A stretch of 64,000 bases of DNA. It comes from Trifolium pratense (Eukaryota > Streptophyta > Magnoliopsida > Fabales > Fabaceae). Under the pieces are notes generated by a model, which was not told the DNA's origin, did not search any database, and saw nothing but the letters and a program-made list of their open reading frames with translations. The first letter of the stretch is position 1. The number at the start of each line of letters is the position of its first letter. The position numbers and the translations under genes were made by a program. Of this stretch, positions 34,024 to 45,755 are shown piece after piece. The stretch is from the NCBI RefSeq assembly GCF_020283565.1, contig NC_060062.1, forward strand, positions 4,625,322 to 4,689,321, given 5' to 3'.

Positions 34024-34032
34024 TATCCTAAG

Positions 34033-34340
34033 CGTGTGTTTGGTTCTGCGGCGGAGAGAATTGATTTTGGCAGAATTGATTCTGTAAAATTGATTCTGGC
34101 CAAAATTGATTTTAAGCTGAAGTGGTTTATGTTTGGATATATTCATGAAAAAGTGAGTTGAACAAAAAATTTGAGTGTAAAAATCAATTCTAGAATCAGA
34201 AGCTACGATTTCTAGCTTCAAGTAGAATCAATTCTGAAGGCAGAATCAATTCTACTTTTGAGAAACCAAACAAATCAGAATCAATTCTACACGTCCAGAA
34301 TCAATTCTGGATGCTCCAGAATTGAAACCAAACATACACT
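34033..34340. mobile_element. MITE rich in AGAATTGATT words
   Basis: Ends GTGTGTTTGGTTCTG and AAACCAAACATACAC are inverted. The interior repeats AGAATTGATTCTG and its complement, so each arm is self-similar. About 308 bp, non-coding. It lies 10 bp from the plastid insertion. Confidence 0.7.
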
Positions 34341-34371
34341 AATTCCTTTTAATAGTTTATAGTTTAGTGAC

Positions 34372-34829
34372 TAAGGCATTGTTTGGTAAGTTCAATAAGG
34401 TAGCTTATAGTTTATTGAACTAACTTTTAAACTTGTTTTAAAAAATGTGAAGTATTTGGTAACGAGCTTCTCTAACTAGCTTATAACATTTTTTGAGATG
34501 CTATTTCAAGTAGCGTATGAGCTTATAGCTTTTTCATTTTATTCTATATTTACCCTCATTAATTTTATTTATTTATTTTTAAAATATTATAATAACTACC
34601 CACTAACGCCTCCTTCAAAAAAAAAAATACCCACTAACGCTTACAAAAAAAAAACTACCCATTAACCATGTATTTTTATGTCATTTTGTACTTACAACAA
34701 TTAAATTTGTCAAACACTTTAATTTTATTCTACTATAGCTTTTCAGCTATAAGCTACCAGCCATCAGCTATAAGCTAGCTTATCAGCTATCAACTAGCTT
34801 ATAACTTATTTTTACCAAACAAAACCTAA
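34372..34829. mobile_element. MITE of the AGCTATAAGCT family, copy 1
   Basis: Ends are AGGCATTGTTTGGTAAG and TTTTTACCAAACAAAACCT. The right arm is full of AGCTATAAGCTA and TAGCTTAT palindromes, as in the copy at 57668-58072. Confidence 0.75.
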
Positions 34830-36639
34830 AAATTCACATATTAAAATAAATAAGTGAAAATTTACAAACTTTTAATTCAAACAAATCTCAAATTCAATCT
34901 CCAAATAAAACGATCTTAACAATTAAGTTAAGCTCAAGGAAACTCACGACTATATCTATTAACTCATAATTATGGCTCTGTTTGGTAATGTCAGATTTTG
35001 AGCTTATAGCTTATAAGTTTATACGAAAATATTCATTTTTTAGATACATTCAAAATTTGATGTATCTAAACAATAATATAGACCATATACATCAAACTTT
35101 CAATGTAGTATCTAAAAGGTGAATTTCTTCTTATAATTAGGACCGGAACGAATATAAGCTAAAAACTAATTTATATGTTATTCGTTATAAATTCATCCGT
35201 TATACAATAACTTATCAACTATTATCTATTAACCGAACAAAAAGATTTGTACTATCATCTAATCACTCATGTCTCATGCATATTGCAATGCAATGGCGCA
35301 ATATCAGTCAAACAATCTTTTCCTTGACGATATCCTGACGCTTCCCTTCACTTCATTGCATCGCATCAATTTATCAATTAATATTCATTACAACTAGAAG
35401 TGCTTTTTCAAATTCACTGTTTGCTCATACCAACAAAACAAAACAAACCTTCTTCATTTCCACTGTTGATTTCTCTTCTTTCCATCTTATTGCAAAAATT
35501 TATAACATATTGGGAAATACAGTACACTACGCAAGCAAGAGTTGAATGAAACAAAGGTGAGAGTAACCCTGTCACTACAGTACGTACAAAGAGAGCCTGC
35601 AGCCTAGAAAAGACAAACATGTAAATATGAGGGATTACGGTCTTATCGACATTGACAGCAAAATCTAATTTCTCACATAAAATACTCCACCACCTCAATT
35701 ACAGTACTACTCAACACAAAATCTACTACTCCTATATTTTTTCATTTTAGAAAAAAAAAATTAAAACAATTACAAGTACTACTTGCTAGTTGCTACGTAC
35801 TGTATATTCTGACTCAAGAAAATAAGTACTACTACTACTACTTGTAGAGGACAAATAGTACCGCTACTTGCTGCTGCTACTACTGGTGCATATATTTTGA
35901 GAAAGTCTCAAAATGAACACAATCATTTGAATATACAATATACATATATTAAAATGTAAAATAAAAAAATTAATCTATTTCTAAATTAAATTAAATAATC
36001 TACTCGATATTGTAAATATAAAAAATAATTTGATCAACAAAAATCAATATATACTTAGTATAACATTAAACTATATATTAGATTTAAGATTTGAACTAAA
36101 TGTCACTAAATAAATCAATTTTTAATTTGTTAACTAAATTGTATTTTATATTTGTGACCGTAATGTATTTTTGAGGCGCTTATAATATATACATAATAAA
36201 ATATGATATTAATATGTGCCATAAGAGGGCACATCTCAAGGTTTGAAAAAATAGTTAAATTAATATTTAAATTCTTTATAATTTAAATGCATATTTTAAA
36301 TGTATATTTACGAGATAAAATAATAAGAGTACATAAAAGGCACATGTTAGTAATATTTTCCTTTAAATAAAAATTTCATATGCTAACCTACAATGAATTA
36401 ATGTAAGTGCTAAGAGCGTTGAACCCTTAAATATATTTGTACCTCACATATTTCCTAATAGAGATTACCACAATAAAAACTTTGTATCAATGTGGTAACA
36501 AAAAAAATTACACATGCTCTTCATTTTTTTATTATTATAAACTTTTTTTATTAAAATTAAAATGGTAAGAGTCCATTTTTAACACCCAAATATTTTCCAT
36601 ATAATATTATTAGGCTTTTTCTTTGTACTGAAATCGGTG
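34830..36639. other. Intergenic, upstream of the ERF gene
   Basis: 34976-35240 has a third decayed CTGTTTGGTAA/TTATAAGCT relative of the neighbouring MITE. Triplet CTACTACT runs occur at 35828-35895. No gene supported; the 94-residue frame at 35414-35698 looks spurious. Confidence 0.45.
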
Positions 36640-36647
36640 TATATATA
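36640..36647 (+). promoter_or_regulatory. TATA box of the ERF gene
   Basis: TATATATA lies about 85 bp before the ATG at 36730, leaving a leader of about 55 bp. Confidence 0.65.
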
Positions 36648-36729
36648 CCAACACCTTTTGTCATTAGGGACAGCAATAGCATTGAGTTAAAGAGCAAAAA
36701 TACACATAACACAACAAAAGTACACAACC

Positions 36730-37359
36730 ATGATGAACATTGAAAACTTCTCACACGACCCTACACCAACAACCACCACCACCACCTTAAACATTCCGAA
36801 ACACAACCCACTTCAACAAACATCTCTCGAAGGAATCGCTGCTATTGTAGGAGAACAAATCCTCTACGGACCCCACAACACCAAAACGACACAACCAACT
36901 TGCGTTTCACACCTCAAAACCAAAACAGAACAAAAAAAAAACTACAGAGGAGTTAGAAAACGACCATGGGGAAGATGGTCAGCTGAAATACGCGACAGAG
37001 TCGGTCGTTGTCGTCATTGGTTAGGAACATTTGATACTGCTGAAGAGGCGGCGCGTGCTTATGACGCGGCAGCTAGGCGATTGAGAGGTTCTAAAGCAAG
37101 AACTAATTTTAAGATACCTTTTGTTTTGCCTCTACCGTTATCGTCGAACTCCAACCACTCAAACGAGTCTTGTTCGAGTTCGAATGGTAACGGTAAGAAA
37201 AAACTTGTGCGTAATAGTGTTAAGAAGTGTTGTGTTGTTAATTCTGTGGGAGAATTGTTTAGTGGTGTGCCTGAAGTTAGAAGAGAAAGAGATTATGGTA
37301 ATAATAATGGGAGTGTTGGATTTGGTGGTGGTAGAAACAGTGCTGGAATGGTGGTGTAG
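36730..37359 (+). CDS. AP2/ERF-domain transcription factor, ERF type
   Basis: Intronless, 209 residues. The single AP2 domain spans about 72-127, from [12 protein letters not shown], through SAEIRD, to [20 protein letters not shown] and the closing RGSKARTNF. Ala in SAEIRD and Asp at its end are the positions that separate ERF from DREB proteins, so GCC-box-type targets are expected. The insertion VGRC between strands 2 and 3 is unusual. An N-terminal helix-like motif [15 protein letters not shown] (33-47) precedes a basic stretch. The C-terminus is Ser/Asn- then Gly-rich with [12 protein letters not shown], a possible nuclear signal. I cannot fix the ERF group. ATG ATG at the start leaves a choice of Met 1 or Met 2. 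Confidence 0.9.
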   Translation: MMNIENFSHDPTPTTTTTTLNIPKHNPLQQTSLEGIAAIVGEQILYGPHNTKTTQPTCVSHLKTKTEQKKNYRGVRKRPWGRWSAEIRDRVGRCRHWLGTFDTAEEAARAYDAAARRLRGSKARTNFKIPFVLPLPLSSNSNHSNESCSSSNGNGKKKLVRNSVKKCCVVNSVGELFSGVPEVRRERDYGNNNGSVGFGGGRNSAGMVV

Positions 37360-38764
37360 GTTGAATTGCAATAGTGTGTGTGATATTAGGAACTTCTTCT
37401 TTCTCTTTTCTTTTTAATTTTTTGTTTTGTTTTAAGGAAATGGGGTTATTTTGGTAATTAACATGGGTATTAGTTAATGTGATGTTTATATATGTACTTG
37501 AATGAATGGAAGGACTTGTATTGTTATGAAAAAAAAGTGAATAGGCTAAGTGATTAATCAACTTCAAGATAAATCTTTTAAAAGAACTAAATTAAAATCT
37601 TGACTTTTTTTTGGTTACAAAATTAAAATCTTGACTGAAACAATATTTGAAATTTCCACATTTTTCTTGTTTATTTGCGACAATGATAAAATAAAATAAA
37701 AGAAAGTTCTTTTCATAGATACTAAATTGACTATAGCAACATTATCTTTGTCATTATCAAGTCAGATTCTCATCCCAACTGTTTGTTTTCCTTGAACATG
37801 TTCAAGGTGACCGGAAACGGCCTAACAATTGTGACATTTTGGGTTTGAATTCGAGTCATGATATTTGGCCTAACAATTTCGACATTTTTACCACTTTAGC
37901 TAGGACTTATGAGACTGTGTGGTAGGGTTTTAAATTTTAATTTAATGTTAATGAAATTTTAACATGTACAATTAAGACATTGAACTAAAATAATTAACTA
38001 GTTCTTTTTAGAACAAATCGTTAATTCAAGTTCTATTTTTAATAAAAAAATTCTTAATCGGATTTTATTTACTTCATGCCAAAGCTTGGATTCGGACCAT
38101 TTTTCCTAAGAATCGGAAGATATTCTTGATTTAAGCCCGCATTGATCTTGTTTTATCATAACTCATTTTTTAGCGTGACTCATACAAAAAAAGAGTATCC
38201 AATCATCTAACTAGTACTAGTAATTTAGTTTTCTCTTAAAATATATAGGGCGTGTATGTATGAATGTGGATTGTGTGCTAAGAAACAAATTCATAATTCT
38301 ATGAAATCTACTCGGATGTTTATTTTTTTCGGTAGAACTTAGATGTATTTTATTAGAGGTTCTCAATTACTTTTTACTTTTAGAGATATCCAAAGCATCC
38401 TTTTTGACAATACATAAAACTTGTATTTTATTGTGCGCATTCTAAGTCACTAAGTTTGGTCTAGTGGTGAGGGGTTTGGATATCATGTTTTAGATACAGG
38501 TTAGATTTCCAGCTCATTGTAAACCAAAAAATAAAAAATAAACTGTGCATACTAAAAGTTACTCATTCAATTTTATATAAAAAATTTACTTTTTAAATTC
38601 ATTAATGTAATATTAGATTCATAGTAATTTAGATAAAACAATTTTATAATAAATTTAATTTTTTTTATATATATAAAATCGGAGGAAGTACTATCTTTTA
38701 TTTGATTTAAGAATCTATCTAAAAAGTTTCCTACATACCGTACTAATTAAAAATTCATTATTTC
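37360..38764. other. Intergenic, 3' side of the ERF gene
   Basis: A tRNA-like stretch near 38455-38530 (TTTGGTCTAGTGGTGAGGG) resembles a decayed SINE head. No gene seen. Confidence 0.45.
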
Positions 38765-38850
38765 CGTTCCTGTGAGCTTAACTCAGTTGATAGAGACATC
38801 ACACTATATGTGCAGAGTCTGGGTTCGAACCTGAGACACTTCACTTGTTT
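38765..38850 (+). mobile_element. tRNA-derived SINE head
   Basis: CCTGTGAGCTTAACTCAGTT carries an A box and GGGTTCGAACCTGAGACAC a B box, 45 bp apart as in a tRNA. Acceptor-stem pairing is lacking and the 3' end is not CCA-like. The body after the B box is short. A second partial copy starts near 62715. Confidence 0.75.
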
Positions 38851-38856
38851 ACTTTT

Positions 38857-39197
38857 AGGGTTCGTTTGATCTGATAAAAAATAAGGGACCGGACAGGACA
38901 ACTCTAGTTGTACTGTGTTTGATTGTAAAACTGTTTCAATATTTGGACAAACTAGGAGACAATGGACAGGACAAAAACAGAAATTTTTGTCCCTGACTAA
39001 ACCACATCACAACTTGTTGTCCGCAGTACAAGTTGTCTAAAATACCAAAATACCATTTTATTAATCAAATATCGTATAAGACAAGAAAATGTTCAATATC
39101 CCAAAAGTTTGTTCTGTGTTGTTTTGTCATGTGTTGTACTATTCTGTCTTTTATTGTTCTCTCCAGTACTTACCCTTTAACAAATCAAACACACCTT
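38857..39197. mobile_element. MITE with GGGTTCGTTTGAT ends
   Basis: AGGGTTCGTTTGATCTGATA faces TAACAAATCAAACACACCTT. The interior GGACCGGACAGGACAACTCT and its partial inverse could pair. Non-coding, directly after the SINE. Confidence 0.7.
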
Positions 39198-39507
39198 GGT
39201 CATCAAATATCAATCATCAATCATTACGCACCTTGTTTGGTTGGAAGAAGTTTTGAAATATTAATTGTTTTTATAATTTATTATTTCATAATTTTAAGAT
39301 TTGATTTTGTGATAAATTAAAATGTTTTAAATTTGAATTTGAACTCCGCCAATGTCTATTAAATATTGCGGAAAAAAAAATCTTTTTTGCGAAAACGAAA
39401 ACTACTGCGCACATGACATGCAATTTGACTCACCATTACCTCTCTTTTTTCCGCCAAATACTTAACTTATAGTCAACCAAACACGTTGAATTCTTGATTT
39501 TCTGAAT

Positions 39508-40099
39508 AGGATGATAATGGGTAGGGTATTAGTAGGGTATTATAGTACCTACCCCATATTCGCAGTTTGAAAAAATACTTGCACCCATCTTCATACCCGC
39601 GTGGGTAATAACCTTTGTACCCGTACCCGTTACCCGTAATTTTACTAAAAATAAATCGTTCAATTATAAAATATTATATCGTTTTAATATAATTAATTTT
39701 TTTAAAAGATTTTAGTGTTGACTCATTAAAATTATAAACAAAATTTTTACTACCCTCATTTTAAAGTTCATTTCTTTGTTGATATATTCATATGATGTTT
39801 GTATTATGTTATAAATAAACTTTTTTATTAAAAATGTGTAATAGTTTAATAGTGTTGTATTTTTTAAAATTGATATAGACATGTAATTATATAATAATAT
39901 ATATAAAATAAATAAATATATATTATGCGGGTATGAGGCGGGGTGGGTACTAAGATATCCGTATCCGCACTCATAACCGTTCATTTTTGCGGGTAATTAC
40001 CCATACCCATGCATGTACCAAAAATGCGGGTTTTTACCCTACCCGTTATGTGTATTTTTTGCGGGTATCCGCTGGGTATGAGTCAAATTTCCATCCCTA
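39508..40099. repeat. Repeat element rich in GGGTA/TACCC
   Basis: Both ends carry many TACCCGT or GCGGGTA words in opposite orientation, with an AT-rich centre. It starts AGGATGATAATGGGTAGGG and ends GAGTCAAATTTCCATCCCT. Its symmetry suggests a non-autonomous DNA transposon. The short-period words are not telomere repeats. Confidence 0.6.
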
Positions 40100-40926
40100 T
40101 TCCTGTAGTAAATAGCAGTGCTATAAATATTAATATTTTTGTAAGTGTCCTTTTGAAAACATGTTTTCACTTTAATTTTTATTTTTTTTAAACAAAAGAT
40201 CTATTATTTCATATTTTTCTAATACATATTGGATGAGAGATCTTGGTTGAGATTTCTAAAATGTGACTTTATAAAAGAAAATATATAAATCTGCTAAAAT
40301 TTGTCACTAGTGAAGATATTGTACAACACTTGATTTCATCATACTGTAGTACTATAATTTTCTTTTAATTTGTCGCATATAAAATTGTACAACAATACAA
40401 TACTCTATTCCTGGATTTGCATTTGGCAGAGGCAGTGGCAGTTGCATTCAGTATGAGAAAAACTTCCCATTAGTCAGAGTTCAAAGGAGAGACGAAGGCA
40501 CGAAGCTACTGCCTACTGCAATGCAACGACTTTAATTTATTACTCTTTATATTTTCTCAAGCGATACTTTATTTGGGTCTCATGTATAAATAACTTTTTA
40601 TTTTTAAATTATTCAATTATTAATATATTTAATTTATATTATGGATGAATTATATTAATAATTGAATCAATCTAAAAAATAACAATTTATATTTTATATG
40701 AGACCGAAAATAGTATATCAAGACACCCGTCAACATATATATTTATATTTATTGTGCTGATAAAATTTGTTTTTTTGTTAGTTTATTTTATTTTTTCTCT
40801 ATATCAAGACTGATAATTATAAAATAGTATGTATATTTTTATAGTTTGTCAAATACAATGTTAACTTTTAAATATGTTCATACAATATTTTTCTAATTTA
40901 TAGGGTGTACCAACCCTTCCATTTTA
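40100..40926. other. AT-rich spacer
   Basis: No gene or repeat identified. Confidence 0.4.
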
Positions 40927-43900
40927 TCTTATTATACTAAAGGCAAGGCAGTTTTGCCAACCCTAAATCAATGGAAATCTGAAGCCCTAATCTTCACCCA
41001 ATTGTGCTTTGCCACTTTTCTCTGTCATCCAATAAGATTTTGACACACCTAGGTTACAAGGCTGTCTTGGAAGCCCTAAATCTTTGCTTATTAGAAACCC
41101 TAATCCTTGCCCAATTAGCCTTTGACATCTATCTCCATCCTCTAGGTTTGCATTCATTCAAATAATTTTTTGCCAGATGTTTCATGTGGACCTCTCCTAT
41201 AATTGCTGGTTTATGCAAACAACAGGTATTGTTGGTTTATGCAAACAACTGGTATTGCTGATTTATGCAAACAACTGGCACAAGTGGTTTATGGAAACAA
41301 TTGTGGTTTTATGATTGATTTCCCAATTTTTCTCATTTGTGAAGTTTTTTTTCTCTCTCTTCCCCCTCTCTCTCTCGTACGCTCTGCTCTTTCTCACCTT
41401 CCTCTCACACTTTCATCTCTCTTTCTCTCTGCACTCTCCATCTCATCCTTCACCATAACATCCACACAACAACCTCCACCACCATCTATGAAATTGAGGC
41501 AATGAAATGATGAAATCAGTAAACAATTTTGAATTTTTATGAAAAAATGTTGAAAATTGATGGATTAGGGTTTGGTTGATTTAGGGATCAAGACCAAGGC
41601 AGCGATAGTGCCAACCTTGCATGCAAGAAGCGAAGGAGAAAAGAAGAGCGCTCGCCGTTGTTGAAGGTGAAAGGGAGCGCATGAAATCGAAGAGGAAAAG
41701 GGTTTCTACCATTCACGAAGAAGATGAAGATCTGAGGGAAATTGGGAAGAAAGAGTTTGGGAAGAAAAGAAAGGGAGGAAAGGGAAATATGGCCGAGTGA
41801 GAAAATATTTGCCGGCGGGAGAGAAGTTCCGGCGAAGAGGAGGAGTTCCGGCCGAGAGAGTTCTTGTGGCGGTTTGTGGTCTCTTTCTCTCTTATCATTC
41901 TTCGATTTTACTTCCTCTATTTCAATTACTTTTTTTTTTTTTGTTTTTTAACTTTGTTTGTTGATTTTTGTAGTAGGGTTGGGCATTAAGGTTGCAATCA
42001 AGTCGGTATTTATGATCGCACCGCCGGTAAGAATATAGGTTTCAATTGCATAAATTAAATACTCATAATTGACCTTGTGATTGTCAATTGTGAATATTCT
42101 GGATTTTTAATTTGGTATAAGTAGTTGGCTTTGATAGATTGTTGTTTCACCTTTCACCTCTCAAAACTAGGGTTATCAAATATAGAATTGAATAAAGCAT
42201 AGGCATTCTTTCTGTTTGTGGAAAAACATTAGGTTTTTAGTTGCCAATTTTCTTTGCTTGAGCCAATTTTCTTATGACTGGCAAATTCAGGATTTTCCAG
42301 CTGTAACAAATCAGAAGCATATTTTTTCAAGAATATAGGTTTAAATTGGGTCTGCTTTTTATGATTTGGTAGTCACAGTTATTAATTGACATCATTGGTT
42401 TGTATTCATATAAACAGATGGGAATAAGCACAGTTGATTCTTCAGTTGCTGGTCTTGGTGGCTGTCCATATGCTAAGGGGGCTTCGGGAAATGTAGCTAC
42501 CGAAGATGTTGTGTACATGCTTAATGGTCTTGGTGTGAAAACCAACGTCGATATTGAAAAGCTCATGTCAGCCGGCGACTTCATCGGCAAGCATTTGGGG
42601 CGCCCCTCTGGCTCAAAGACCGCCATTGCCCTTAGCCGAGTCACTGCTGATTCTTCTAAGATATGATTATATATATAGTACCATATAAATATATTTCCAG
42701 GTGCTTCAACCAATGACAGATCATTCTATATGTTTCATGTGTCATTTTTTTGTTGCATAATTATAGAACAAGAATAAATTTTCCACTCACATTGATGAGT
42801 TAGGAAGCAGCAATGCATATAATATGTCAATAGCAAATGCAAGGTTCTCATTTGAGTGAAATCTTGCAATTTTTATACAGCCATCATGCATGCCATTCAT
42901 TTGTGTATAATGATGTATAGTTAGATATGGTTATACACGGATGACTCATTTTTAACTCTAAATTGATTATATCTTATAATTTTAATTTCATCTCTGTCAT
43001 AGATGTTATTGGTCATGTCGTTTAAAAAAATCATATGAAAGAAACTGAGAAAAATGGCAAGATAAGTAAGGTCATGGATGCCACCCTTGAAGATTTGCAG
43101 TAAGTTTGTTTATCTAACCCGGTTAGTGCACTTTATTCAATCATTTTTTGTAGTGTACTTATATGGTTCTTTTTACATTGGGGTTTTGACAATTTCTGAT
43201 TTTTGTAGTTTTTGTGTGTAGGTTTTGATATGTGATTTCTTGAATCCATCATGGTAAGTGCGATAACATTAATACTCTTTTATATCCATTTATGCATATC
43301 AAAACTATTTTAGGATTCACTGTTGAAGAGAGAATTATGAGTAATTAATTCTCTGATTCTGTTAAGTGATATATTTCAAGTGCATGCAAATTTTAGAATT
43401 TTTAGAAGCAATGAAGTGTTACAACTATTATTATTTAACTTCCCTATAATAGATTACATGGTCTATATTGATATCATTTGAGGTAAGGCTTTTATATGTC
43501 ATGTTTCAGCTCTATTATGTTTCCTATTTGCCTCTTTGACCTGTCAGCACTTAATGTCATGTATATTATGCTCTATTATCTTATGTTTGCTTATAACATG
43601 TTTGTTATTGTTATAACCATAACTATCACTAATTAGGTGCATACCAAATAATTATTGATTTGTTTCTATGTAAGTTTAAAGTAGCACATGCAGGGAAGAT
43701 ATGAGATTATGAAAAAAATACATGCCTAAAGTTGGTTCTCTTGGGCTTTACATGATGTTCAGGACATACACTTCACAGGTGAGTTGTACGAAAACTTATG
43801 AGCTGATTATCAACAAAGCCTTCCTAATTTAAACATTATGATCCTTAATTCCATGTGTTAACGATGAAAGTTAAAAGTGGTTTTTCCATGATGTAGCTAT

Positions 43901-45754
43901 TGGGGGTTTGTTTTGTTGGTTTGGGAGATTAGGGATATTCCAATTAGAAACACACTAATTACAACACACTAATTAAGCAACTAAACCCCTTCTTAATTTT
44001 TTTTTGTAAGCAACTTTTTATTCCTTTTTTACTTGTGCATATAAATTTGGAACTCATGTTGGCGAATCATAATTGCTACTTTTTAGGGGAGGAGGGATAG
44101 GTATGTATGGTTACTACTATTTTATAGGGATGACTACATCATCATTGATACTTTTTAGGAAGTCTTGAGCATCCAATCCTATATTTTTGAATAACTCCTT
44201 CACTAATACACACATATTTTCTCATTGATCAAATACATCACTCTTCTAATTTTCTTTTCTATTCATCTCCTCTTAAATAAATAAAGGGTTAGAAGAAGAT
44301 AATTTTGAGATGTTGAGTGTTGAAGTAATTGACTTTTTCTTAACGGAAAATTGATTGGTATTTGATTATATTTTATCTTCTTATGGTTTTTTTTTTTTTG
44401 CACTTGAATTGCAGAGTATTATAGTATGGGGAAATATTGGTGGTGTTTGATATAGGTTACCTGGTTATGCCTTTTTTCCTTTTGAAATGCTAGAGGTAAA
44501 AAGATTCTAACTTCTGCATTAATTTTCTCTGATTATGTCTCTTTGTGATATTTCAATTAATTGAATTTCTTTAGTTTTGTTTGGTCGGTGGAATGAGATT
44601 TTTATTGAGCATGGCTTAAGTGGTGGGGATTGAAACATAGATGAAAAACTTCTATATACACCATGCATGTTCTCATTTAAACTAATGAGGTGAAAAGTAC
44701 AAGCAATACTAATGAGGTAAATTTTTTGTCACATAGCAGCAACGTGGTTCTATTTGTAACATTTGAACATCAATTTGGTTATCTTTTTATTTCAGGTATG
44801 ATGAATTTCCAAATTTTATGCAGGGAACTTTAGATTGTAGGATATGATAGAAGATTATCAATTTGGTTTTGGGCCTTCGATCTATATGCGACATGACTTC
44901 CTAAAGAGCGAGGGACCTGGAGTTTGAAGTTATCAACCAAATTAATGGAAAAAAGGAGCTGTGATTATTTTTGAATTATTGTTTAGAGGAAGAGAGAAAT
45001 AGATTGAGTCTATGTATTGATGTTTTTCTTTAAAGTATATCCTAATGTACTCTTGCATCCTTATTGTGCATTGAAACTTTTTTTTCTTCATATTGTCATG
45101 ATAATGATAATTTATGTGGTTGTTTTTGTAAATTGAATTTGGCTTCATATGATATAATGAGATTGGCCTAGAAAAGTCTTATACATTGAAGGTTGATGAG
45201 AGGAAATGAAGGTAGAAATAATTCTCATATGTTGAAGAATACTATTTTGGAACTTGCTATCATGTCCTTCACAAAATTCTTGTATCATCACTAAAATTTC
45301 TCCTACCTATATTTTGAATAGCACTCCTATGTCCCATACCACTTCTATCTATTCTCAAATCTCAAATAGTAGTAATCTTTCTATAAATGTCATGGGTCAT
45401 AGAAAGTTCCATTATAAAATTCGGTATGATGATTCACTTGAAGTGTGCATATGGTCTGCATTTATGTTTGCAATGATCAATTATGTTTAACCCACTTAAC
45501 TAAGATTAAATTATATGATGCCTTTAATTTAAAACATCTTATATTTGCAATGATATATTATGCTTAATCCACTTAATTGACAGCATCCATGATTGAAATA
45601 AATTTGGTGTTTCGCCAAATGAACCAATTTGTTTAATTTTTATATGCTTATGACTAACTTCATTTGACTCATAGCATCCATGATTGACAACAACCATGAT
45701 TGTTATGTATATGACGTTCTTTCAAACCCGTGCATCGCACGGGGCGGTGACTAG
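40927..45754 (+). mobile_element. Non-autonomous Helitron carrying gene fragments
   Basis: The 5' end is TCTTATTATACTAAAGGC after A40926. The 3' end has the hairpin CCCGTGCATCGCACGGGG followed by GCGGTGA and CTAG, then T45755. Insertion between A and T, a TC start and a hairpin about 10 bases before CTRR define Helitrons. No Rep/helicase is present, so transposition would depend on an autonomous partner. Cargo includes an HMG-CoA lyase exon and a CT-rich leader-like block (41340-41480) followed by a GA-rich frame. I could not identify other captured genes. Confidence 0.8.
42418..42666 (+). pseudogene. HMG-CoA lyase, last exon captured by the Helitron
   Basis: After an AAACAG acceptor the frame reads [39 protein letters not shown], then [16 protein letters not shown] and ends ADSSKI with a stop: 82 residues. 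This is the C-terminus of plant hydroxymethylglutaryl-CoA lyase, which splits HMG-CoA into acetoacetate and acetyl-CoA in leucine breakdown. It keeps the mobile loop with the catalytic Cys (GGCPYA). The upstream barrel with the metal-binding Asp and His residues is absent. The exon is unbroken, which suggests a fairly recent capture. Confidence 0.88.
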
Positions 45755-45755
45755 T

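Noticed and set aside
35414..35698. 94-residue minus-strand protein
   Set aside because: No family resemblance, no promoter or splice context, and AT-rich codon use like the surrounding spacer.
38765..38850. Functional tRNA gene
   Set aside because: A and B boxes are present but the acceptor and anticodon arms do not pair well, and related partial copies occur elsewhere. A SINE fits better.
39508..40099. Interstitial telomere or centromere repeat
   Set aside because: GGGTA words are irregular, in opposite orientation at the two ends, and not the TTTAGGG plant telomere unit.
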